DNA of 64,000 nucleotides, taken from Saprospiraceae bacterium. Its GTDB lineage: Bacteria; Bacteroidota; Bacteroidia; Chitinophagales; Saprospiraceae. Shown piece after piece: positions 18,395-25,714 of the stretch (its first letter is position 1; each line of letters begins with the position of its first letter). The position numbers and the translations under genes are program-made. The notes beneath the pieces were generated by a model. The model searched no databases and was not told the DNA's origin. It saw only the letters and a list, made by a program, of their open reading frames with translations. The stretch is from contig JANQSS010000205.1 of the NCBI GenBank assembly GCA_028279185.1, forward strand, positions 1 to 64,000, in the 5' to 3' direction.

Positions 18395-19378
18395 ATGAAA
18401 CAGATGCTATTTCTTTTGCTAGTGGTTTTTTTTATGAACAATATGTCTTTTACGCAAGACATGAACCAATACCGGGCCTTAGTAGATGAGGCATGGGCCG
18501 CATATGAAGCTGAGTATTATCAATTGTCGGCAAATAAATATAAAGAAGCTTTCGATGTGTTGGAGGGTAAGGCCTATCCGAATGATCGATACAATGCCGC
18601 TTGTTCATTTGCTTTGGCAGGCGATGACGAGACGGCCATTTTTCATTTGACCCGTCTGGCAGAAGGGAAGTCAAATTACATGAATTACGATCATATTACC
18701 ACGGATTCGGATTTAAATTCCTTGCACGATGATGAACGCTGGCCAAAAATAATCGCCAAGGTAAAGGCCAATCTGGATGAATACGAAAAGGATTTTGACA
18801 AACCGCTTGTAGCTGAATTAAAAGAGATATACCGACTTGATCAGACATACCGAAAACAAGTAGGTCAAATCGAGGAAGAGTATGGTCGTGCTTCAGATGA
18901 AATGAGAGAACATTGGGCGCTTATAAATAGAACGGACTCGCTCAATTTAATAAAGGTGAAAAAAATATTGGATGAACGCGGTTGGCTTGGTCCAACGATT
19001 ATTGGCCGTCAAGGAAATAGCACGTTGTTTTTGGTAATTCAACATGCAGACATTGAAACCCAGGTAGAGTATTTGCCCATGATGCGGGAGGCCGTAAAAG
19101 AAGGTAATGCGCGAGCGAGTAGCCTTGCCCTCTTGGAGGATCGCGTTGCATTACGACAAGGCAATCGCCAGATCTACGGTAGTCAAATTGGCCGTGACGC
19201 AGAAACAGGAGAATTTTATGTCTCACCATTAATCGAACCTGAGAAAGTAAACGAACGCCGCGCCGAGGTGGGCCTTGGCACGATCGAGGAATACATTAAA
19301 AACTGGGATATGACATGGGATGTAGAGGCGCATAAAAAGCGCACGGCAATGCTTGAAGCTAAGGAGAAGAAGGAATAA
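18395..19378 (+). CDS. exported DUF6624-like protein
   Basis: This is a 327-aa protein with a signal peptide (MKQMLFLLLVVFFMNNMSF). A TPR-like N-terminal part follows (YNAACSFALAGDDETAIFHL). The C-terminal domain has GWLGPTIIGRQGNSTLFLVIQHAD and RQIYGSQIGRD, the pattern I associate with DUF6624, whose function is unknown. It stands alone with 240 bp of upstream sequence in which I see no clear promoter. A periplasmic or surface location is likely. Confidence 0.7.
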   Translation: MKQMLFLLLVVFFMNNMSFTQDMNQYRALVDEAWAAYEAEYYQLSANKYKEAFDVLEGKAYPNDRYNAACSFALAGDDETAIFHLTRLAEGKSNYMNYDHITTDSDLNSLHDDERWPKIIAKVKANLDEYEKDFDKPLVAELKEIYRLDQTYRKQVGQIEEEYGRASDEMREHWALINRTDSLNLIKVKKILDERGWLGPTIIGRQGNSTLFLVIQHADIETQVEYLPMMREAVKEGNARASSLALLEDRVALRQGNRQIYGSQIGRDAETGEFYVSPLIEPEKVNERRAEVGLGTIEEYIKNWDMTWDVEAHKKRTAMLEAKEKKE

Positions 19379-19568
19379 TTTTTCCTGCTTTTTATGTTAC
19401 TGAAACAAATAAAATACGAAGAACCCGCTTGGTGGAAAATTGATAAGCAGTCAATTTTATTGGGGCTAGTCTTGTATAATCCCACAAGTAATTGGGTTGT
19501 TCGCAATATATACAAGCGTACAATAAACTGCGGTAGTCAGGATGGTTGTCTCCAATAGAATTAGGCGT

Positions 19569-20189
19569 ATGCGCGTATATTTATTTATATCTTTAATTAT
19601 TGCTTGCAACGCGATTCGTGCACAGTCAACGATTGGTGTATACAACTCTGATTTAATTGAAGAACGCTTATTGATTGATGTTGTTGACGGTTTATCATTT
19701 TTTAGCACATTGAATCAATATCGTGACTCCACTCAATCGTATTATTATGAGCGTATTGTATCCTACTATCAAAAGGCGAATAAGGGATGCCACACGGCTG
19801 CTGAAGAGTTAAAAATCACTAAATATGCATACTATTTAGAAGCAAGTGCCAAATATATTTTAAATGAGTTATCTATATTGGATAGTCTATCAAAGAAGGA
19901 ACAAATAAACTGGCTGCTTGAACAGATTGACGCTCATCTAAAAATGAAATGGGGTCTTATGCGAATTTTTCCTAAAATGGACGTGGTTTATTATAATCAA
20001 AAAGTACTTGATTGCTCAGAAGAGGCATTGATCTACATAAGCAATAATAAAAGTAGGGATATGATACAAGGTTGTAAAGTGCAACTTGTACTTTCTATGC
20101 AGCGATTCAAAGAAATTATCCACTTTAACAACGCTGTACTTAGTTTTGATGATTATTTCAGTGAGGTAGAGCCGATTCAGATTGAATAA
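19569..20189 (+). CDS. exported protein of unknown function
   Basis: A signal peptide starts at the second ATG (MRVYLFISLIIACNAIRAQS), so I prefer 19569 over 19542. The mature part of about 185 aa is helical and rich in Tyr and Leu, with two Cys, and has no motif I recognise. It is convergent with the minus-strand gene ending at 20282; the 92-bp gap between them has no obvious terminator. Function not predicted. Confidence 0.6.
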   Translation: MRVYLFISLIIACNAIRAQSTIGVYNSDLIEERLLIDVVDGLSFFSTLNQYRDSTQSYYYERIVSYYQKANKGCHTAAEELKITKYAYYLEASAKYILNELSILDSLSKKEQINWLLEQIDAHLKMKWGLMRIFPKMDVVYYNQKVLDCSEEALIYISNNKSRDMIQGCKVQLVLSMQRFKEIIHFNNAVLSFDDYFSEVEPIQIE

Positions 20190-20281
20190 AATTAGTAATG
20201 CGAAATGATTGCTTCTTCCGTTTTCTCAATTTTAATCAATGATCACGCATAGGAAACTTTTTTTCATGTCATATTTGTAGT

Positions 20282-21826
20282 TCATTTTTTACTTCCCGAA
20301 TAAACTAAAGTCAATAGAAGAAGCAATCCAATTGGAATGAGGAGCCTAAACCATTTAGTGCTACCTGGACAATACCGATATCCTTCCAAATACCAAAAAT
20401 TCCACCATTTCCATTTATTACACAATTTTGGCATGGGAGGTGTCATGTTCTTACATGACCGACAAGTAGTATCGTCAAATTTAGAAATTAGGGAATCGAT
20501 GAGAGAGACCCGTTCTTTTCTTTTCATTGGAAATGCCAATCGACTTGATGGATCGTTATAATTGAAAAAAGCCTCTGCATTATTCACTTTTAATGAATCT
20601 TGGAGAATCATGTCATCTGTAACGCCTGGATTTAATTTTGCACAAATTTCAAATTCAACCTTGGCAGTATCGATTCTATGCTTCAGACGAGAGATTTTAC
20701 TACCAAGATGACGATCCATGACTACGACCATCTTATTCCCTGCATATGATATGGTTGGTGTGGTTTTTCGTCCACCTACTTTAATTGATGTCAATGTAAT
20801 GTTCTTCATATCTATCATAGCAGGGAATTCAATTTCCATTGCTAAGCCGACTGCGTTGTGTTCTGTCTCATTGTAAAACTGTCCTTTATATCGAACAAAA
20901 CGAGATTGATGACAAACACCCATGGCAACAATTTCATTAGGATCGTGTCGTGGTCCTGTATGCTCGGCAAGTTGGGCTGTGGGGTCTCCGGTATTTATGT
21001 CAACCAATTCAAATACGGCCGCCCATTCTGGGTTTTCTCCTCCGGCATTTATAAATTCTTCAAGTGTTTCGGTGCCACGGAAGTTTACATAGGCGAACTG
21101 GTTCTGGTTAGTAATAATCAGACTGTCGCTTGTAATATCTGTCGCGGAAGCGCCAAGAATAAAATCATTCTTAAAGACATGACTGGGCGCGAATAAATTT
21201 GACCTAATAATGAAATTTTTTGTGTCAATCAGCTTGCCCATATCTACATTGGAGGAGGGTGTCAACTTATTGTATCTAAGTCTGGAATTCGTGTGCTGAA
21301 TATCTTCGAAGTTAATAATCAATGTAATGTCTTTTCCCGATACGACGCTATGATTGGCTAATAATTTTGAATTTTGATCAATAAGGTCATTGTCAAAACT
21401 ATTCATCATTATTTCATAGCCTATGTTTATAGTGGGATTCGTTAAATTGCCATCAGCAATTATTTGTTCCGGCGGGTCGTCCTGGTCATATATATTTGTC
21501 CAGTATAGATATTGAGGGTTCTCAGCGGAATTAAATTTTGCAACATTCCCGTTCGTTATTGCAATAGGATTCGTTTTTATGTATCGGGAAGAATAGTAGT
21601 CTCCGCCATCAAAAATGACGAAAACATCATCTTTGGCTCGAGGATCAAGCCAAATTGTAGGATGTGATACATGTTTAATACGAAATTGGTCCGGAATTGA
21701 ATTGGTATATTGGCTATTGCCGGCCAAGCCTTGGGTATTTTTAATATACCACTGCTTGTCTGCATTCTGAGCATTGAGTTGAAAACAAAAAAGTAGACTA
21801 AAGATTAATATTGTGTTTTTCATCAT
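20282..21826 (-). CDS. exported, C-terminally membrane-anchored partner of TPR-CHAT protein
   Basis: This is a 514-aa protein with a signal peptide (MMKNTILIFSLLFCFQLNAQ). A long beta-rich middle resembles an adhesin or Ig-like region but matches nothing I can name. Near the C terminus come a CRSC motif, a Trp/Cys-rich patch (CNKWKWWNFW) and one membrane helix (FRLLIPIGLLLLLTLVY) with a short basic tail. Its start lies 29 bp inside the end of the TPR-CHAT gene, so the two are co-expressed. The same topology as its CHAT neighbour suggests both face the periplasm; whether it is a substrate or a scaffold is open. Confidence 0.7.
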   Translation of the reverse strand: MMKNTILIFSLLFCFQLNAQNADKQWYIKNTQGLAGNSQYTNSIPDQFRIKHVSHPTIWLDPRAKDDVFVIFDGGDYYSSRYIKTNPIAITNGNVAKFNSAENPQYLYWTNIYDQDDPPEQIIADGNLTNPTINIGYEIMMNSFDNDLIDQNSKLLANHSVVSGKDITLIINFEDIQHTNSRLRYNKLTPSSNVDMGKLIDTKNFIIRSNLFAPSHVFKNDFILGASATDITSDSLIITNQNQFAYVNFRGTETLEEFINAGGENPEWAAVFELVDINTGDPTAQLAEHTGPRHDPNEIVAMGVCHQSRFVRYKGQFYNETEHNAVGLAMEIEFPAMIDMKNITLTSIKVGGRKTTPTISYAGNKMVVVMDRHLGSKISRLKHRIDTAKVEFEICAKLNPGVTDDMILQDSLKVNNAEAFFNYNDPSSRLAFPMKRKERVSLIDSLISKFDDTTCRSCKNMTPPMPKLCNKWKWWNFWYLEGYRYCPGSTKWFRLLIPIGLLLLLTLVYSGSKK

Positions 21827-24443
21827 TTCGTTTTAAGCGTAAGTAGATTAAAAGAAAGAGACATAAAATACCAATGCCTATTGCATAGTAAGTTGCATTT
21901 GAAGAACTTTTTGTTACCTCGGCTGTAGATAAAATAAAACCGGCCCAATAAAAAGGGTGACGTCCAGCGCCTTGTGATTTGCTTAAAAAGGCCAACTTCG
22001 CTTGCCTCAAAGCAACAGCGGGGTCTCGATTTTTATTGAGCGAACCATAAAAATGCTTCATAATCTGGGCCGTGCTCTGATCATTGACTGTCCATAGCGA
22101 ATTAATAACGTTTCGGGTTCCATTCAGCATAAATGACCGGGCCAATGAAAGTGATCCTTCTCCGTATTTTAACTCACCAACTCCTGTTTCACAGGCACTT
22201 AATACTGCCAAGGCCAGACGTGATGGCTGGCTGGCGATTTCAGTTCCGGATATATACGTTCCATGATTATCTAGTTGCAGTGCGCCGTGCAGTGTATCCG
22301 TGCGTGCATGCCCTGCAAAGTGAAAGACATCAGTATTTATATTATAAAGGTTAGATACGTGGGAGTCTGTGTTTTGAATAATTTCAGTTTTCGGAAATAT
22401 AGATTGTATGGCACTGATTTCTTTTTCTGCAAAATTAAGATTGAGCAAATTAGTCCTTTGCATAGAAGTAGATTGCGTATCCATTCGGTATTCGGGAGAT
22501 AGACAACGTATTTTATTGAATGAATTTCCTGTTCTACGCGGATAAACGAGCTGGCTCAGACGATGATCTACAGTGTGGGATTCAATTAAATAATCATTCT
22601 TTGGATCTACTAAAGCATCAAATGGAATCAAACTGAGAAGATCTTCTCCGATGATGCTGAATCGCTCCGGTAAATTCCCTAGTGGCAAAAGAAGTGTGTC
22701 ATATAATTCACGTGCAATCGTGCGGTACTGCTGATCAGAAGAGCGTTTGTCTAATGCTTCGGTAAGTTGCCTCACATGATTGAAAAGACGACTTTTTTGA
22801 CTCAATTTTAATATTCGATAGTCGCCATTAAAATTATCAACAGAAAACACTGAGTTGCGTGCTACTATGTAATGCACAAAATCGGAATTGAGGTACTCGT
22901 CCCTTGATTCGTGTGATGAAAGTGTTCTATGATTTTGTTCTGATAAAGATAGTATGAGTTTTGTTTGTGATGATTTATTCTCATATAATTCTTTCTTGTA
23001 CTTTGCGATCTGTTGCTCGTTAAAGACATATGTATCCCAATCACTTTGGGATAGGCGATCCAGGGCAATTCGTGTCCGTAAGCCTTCGTCGAATACAAGA
23101 CTTTGGGATTGTTGTAAATAGTTTCTGATTTCTTGGTCATTGAGGATTGCACCGGTATTATTCAATTCAAATAATACATTAAATATTTCGTTGACATCGT
23201 TTTTGTGATAATGAGCTGCTATGTATTTTGAGGCATCCGTATCATATGAGCGGAGAATTAAATTATTTACATCAAGTGACCGCGTAAAGGCCATACGGGC
23301 CGAATCAAGGTCCGCTTTTACATGCTCTTTTTTATATCGGTTCATATACATGTTCCCTAAAAGTGAATAGAGGTCCATGAAAATGGTTTCCGAACCCAAG
23401 AATGAGTCGGCAAAAAATATATCTTCGATCTTAGGATCGAGATTTTTTGCAGCTAATAAGATTGTTACCCGGAGCGAATCATATTGATGCGAGGATAGAA
23501 AAGCATCTCCAAGACTTAGGAGTGTTTTTGCCTTTTCACGCCTGTTGCCGGATTCAGAGATGCGATCATATAAAGCATATGATTGATGCAGAAGTTGTAC
23601 GGCTTCTTGTAAGCGCTTTTGCTTAAGCGCGACTTTGCCTTTTAGCATTAAAAAAGTGGCGTAAGGATTTTCGGTGCTTTCCTGGTTTATTGAATAGTAC
23701 GTTATGCTGTCTAGTTGATATTGTGCAGAATCCAATTTATCTTGTATGATAAGTAAACTGGCAAGATTTAATCTGTTAATTGCCTCGGCTCTCAATCGAT
23801 GCAATTGAACCGCTTTTTTAATGGCTTTTTTATAGTATAGCGCGGCTTGGTTATACGCAAATTGACTTTGATATAAAATGCCAATATTTCCCCACAACCT
23901 ATAGACTCTCTTATCTCTTTGAAGCATCATGGCATCCTCCGTTAATTCATAGTAATACATTGCTCGAGTAATATCACCCAATTGATTATATATGATGGCC
24001 AAAGGATTTTCAACATACCAAACCCAATCATCCCGTATAATATCGTCATCAGGAATGGCCTTATGGGCTAGCAGATAATACTTTTTGGCGCGTAGATTAT
24101 TATTAAGATGCTTGACATAAAAACGCCCATGCCACGCATAGGCTTTACGAAGGTTTTTTTTATCTGAAAATGAATAATTTTTTAGGCTATCGATATGTCT
24201 GTCAAAATGGGGTATCGTGTCAGTTAGGTTTAAATTTACAAACGTATCTCGCTGATATTTGATAGCCACAGTAAATTGTTCTCCGCTATGCAGCTGAGAT
24301 GAAAATGTGTCAAGCGACCCTATATCAGGTGCCTGCGCCTGTATGAAGTAACCATAAGGCGTTGCAATAAGAAGTGAGATTATAAAAAGCAGGAGAAGTT
24401 GGTCAGTGAGAGAAAATAGTACAGTTTTTCGTTGAGCGTGCAT
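21798..24443 (-). CDS. exported TPR-CHAT protein (copy 1)
   Basis: This is an 881-aa caspase-like CHAT protein. An N-terminal signal/membrane segment (LLLLFIISLLIATPYGYF) is followed by tetratricopeptide repeats (about 100-430) and the CHAT peptidase domain (about 600-835). The likely dyad is His712 in FHFAGHA and Cys751 in LSACETG, with GEGSLSLARSF and RHPFYWAGFILS typical of the family. A C-terminal helix (852-870) with a basic tail anchors it, placing repeats and protease in the periplasm. It overlaps the 514-aa exported gene. It shares architecture with the sigma-linked copy at 31555 but is not next to a sigma factor. Confidence 0.85.
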   Translation of the reverse strand: MHAQRKTVLFSLTDQLLLLFIISLLIATPYGYFIQAQAPDIGSLDTFSSQLHSGEQFTVAIKYQRDTFVNLNLTDTIPHFDRHIDSLKNYSFSDKKNLRKAYAWHGRFYVKHLNNNLRAKKYYLLAHKAIPDDDIIRDDWVWYVENPLAIIYNQLGDITRAMYYYELTEDAMMLQRDKRVYRLWGNIGILYQSQFAYNQAALYYKKAIKKAVQLHRLRAEAINRLNLASLLIIQDKLDSAQYQLDSITYYSINQESTENPYATFLMLKGKVALKQKRLQEAVQLLHQSYALYDRISESGNRREKAKTLLSLGDAFLSSHQYDSLRVTILLAAKNLDPKIEDIFFADSFLGSETIFMDLYSLLGNMYMNRYKKEHVKADLDSARMAFTRSLDVNNLILRSYDTDASKYIAAHYHKNDVNEIFNVLFELNNTGAILNDQEIRNYLQQSQSLVFDEGLRTRIALDRLSQSDWDTYVFNEQQIAKYKKELYENKSSQTKLILSLSEQNHRTLSSHESRDEYLNSDFVHYIVARNSVFSVDNFNGDYRILKLSQKSRLFNHVRQLTEALDKRSSDQQYRTIARELYDTLLLPLGNLPERFSIIGEDLLSLIPFDALVDPKNDYLIESHTVDHRLSQLVYPRRTGNSFNKIRCLSPEYRMDTQSTSMQRTNLLNLNFAEKEISAIQSIFPKTEIIQNTDSHVSNLYNINTDVFHFAGHARTDTLHGALQLDNHGTYISGTEIASQPSRLALAVLSACETGVGELKYGEGSLSLARSFMLNGTRNVINSLWTVNDQSTAQIMKHFYGSLNKNRDPAVALRQAKLAFLSKSQGAGRHPFYWAGFILSTAEVTKSSSNATYYAIGIGILCLFLLIYLRLKRNDEKHNINL

Positions 24444-24462
24444 CCGACTTATTGAATCTTTT

Positions 24463-24496
24463 CAAAAATAAGCAAATTTCTATCAGATTCTCAAAA
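24463..24496 (-). promoter_or_regulatory. possible Bacteroidota promoter for TPR-CHAT copy 1
   Basis: On the minus strand TTTTG (24492-24496) is followed after 21 bases by TATTTTTG (24463-24470), close to TTTG-N19-TAnnTTTG. The start codon is 19 bp further on. The spacing is two bases too long, so this is only a candidate. Confidence 0.35.
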
Positions 24497-24581
24497 CCCC
24501 AGTCGTGTATCTATAAAGTAGAAGGGTCACCTCAGTGACCAGAATTGATACTTATCCTCATTGGTTTAGGATTGGGGTTTT
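24493..24581. other. candidate structured RNA element in the 430-bp gap 24444-24873
   Basis: AAAACCCCA (24493-24501) pairs perfectly with TGGGGTTTT (24573-24581). Inside are GGTCAC-CTCA-GTGACC (24525-24540) and ATCCT/AGGAT (24554-24558/24568-24572), giving a three-way-junction layout on either strand. On the plus strand a strong terminator follows 80 bases later. On the minus strand the element would sit just upstream of, or overlap, the TPR-CHAT promoter. The rest of the gap, up to 24873, shows nothing I recognise. No known RNA family was identified. Confidence 0.35.
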
Positions 24582-24659
24582 ATTAATTCGAAAATGTGGT
24601 AACAATTGTAAACCTAATCGCAACATCCGATATACATAACTTCAATCGTTTTCATGATG

Positions 24660-24698
24660 TCTCTGACCGCTGGCTTACATTTGCGGTCGGAGATTTTT
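24660..24698 (+). terminator. intrinsic terminator with no known upstream gene on its strand
   Basis: TCTCTGACCGC (24660-24670) pairs with GCGGTCGGAGA (24683-24693) through 11 bp with one wobble, and TTTTT follows. It reads as a plus-strand terminator, yet the nearest plus-strand gene ends at 20189. It could therefore end an unannotated small RNA, or it may be a leftover hairpin. Confidence 0.5.
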
Positions 24699-24873
24699 CC
24701 ATAGAAAACTTTTTTATTTGTCTATTATATGACGAATTAATTATACACGGCTTAGGTGCATACCTATGGTAAAAACACGAAATCCTTGGTTAAATCACCT
24801 GTGAATTAAGTTGAGCCATGCGCGTTGATGAATAGATATCACAAGAATTAGTTGATCAGCTATATTAGCTCGG

Positions 24874-25203
24874 TTATTCCCCTTCGCCAATTGGTTCACT
24901 TGATGTAGCAATGTTTCCAATGCCAAATCCTTTCAGGAATTCTATGAATACGGGTTTTTCGTTTCTCAATATATCGAGAATATGGCCGTAATCCACATCT
25001 CTATAGTGACATTCCAGGTGATCATGAGAGTTGATTGCGTCATGATCAGGCATAGTGTTCTCTGATCGATGAAAATAGGCAGCCCCGATAAGCGTACCAT
25101 CATTTCTTCTCAATTTAATTATGGCGCGATAGGCGTATCCGCCCGAATTTTTTCCACCTGCGAGATAGTTTACTTCGTATTCCTTAATGTTTTCTGATTG
25201 CAT
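24874..25203 (-). CDS. small protein of unknown function
   Basis: This is a 109-aa cytoplasmic protein, with no signal peptide or membrane helix. It opens MQSENIKEYEVNYLAGGKNSGGYAYRAIIKL and includes a His/Asp-rich stretch (HDAINSHDHLECHYRDVDYGHI) that could bind metal. I do not recognise a family. It follows the haem-motif lipoprotein by 39 bp in the same direction, so co-transcription is possible. Confidence 0.55.
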   Translation of the reverse strand: MQSENIKEYEVNYLAGGKNSGGYAYRAIIKLRRNDGTLIGAAYFHRSENTMPDHDAINSHDHLECHYRDVDYGHILDILRNEKPVFIEFLKGFGIGNIATSSEPIGEGE

Positions 25204-25242
25204 GTTTTGTTTTTAATTGCTTATACTTTTAGACAAAATATT

Positions 25243-25659
25243 TTACTTACCTGTATCAATCCATAGTTTTTCTATTCGAACCATTGGTCCCGGACACATG
25301 GCCTGATGGCAATTCATACAGCTTTGCACCATGCTATTAAATGCTTGTGCCGTTTCGCCAAGTTTTACGTTTTCCAATGTTGTCAAGCTCTCATAATAAG
25401 CGTCAGTGAACACTTTATACATGGGGCTGGCTACTTTTTCCGGCTCCGTGGCTGCGGCCGTATGCATCTTTTTAAATTTTTCTAGAACCTTTACACGATC
25501 CCCTGATTCAATTGCTTTCTTCATCCTCATGGCGTCGTCAAACATATTACGCATCAATATGGCAAGCTCGCTATCTCCATTCGGGTTTATCGGAGCGACC
25601 TTGTCTGAATTGGTGCAAGCGGCTAAGATGTAAATTGCCAAACAGACAATAACTGCCAT
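25243..25659 (-). CDS. lipoprotein with c-type haem motif
   Basis: Starting at 25659 gives a lipoprotein signal (MAVIVCLAIYILAACTNSD, lipidated at the Cys of LAAC). The protein is helical and has one CMNCH haem-attachment motif near the C terminus (SCMNCHQAMCPGP), as in cytochrome c'/DUF-type small cytochromes. The ATG at 25725 would overlap the metalloprotease gene and spoil the signal peptide. It is a probable periplasmic or outer-membrane electron carrier, with no redox partner encoded nearby. Confidence 0.7.
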   Translation of the reverse strand: MAVIVCLAIYILAACTNSDKVAPINPNGDSELAILMRNMFDDAMRMKKAIESGDRVKVLEKFKKMHTAAATEPEKVASPMYKVFTDAYYESLTTLENVKLGETAQAFNSMVQSCMNCHQAMCPGPMVRIEKLWIDTGK

Positions 25660-25714
25660 GCTGAATTTAAGTGGTACATATTTGCTTACACAGTGATAAG
25701 TCGTTTTCTGAAAT

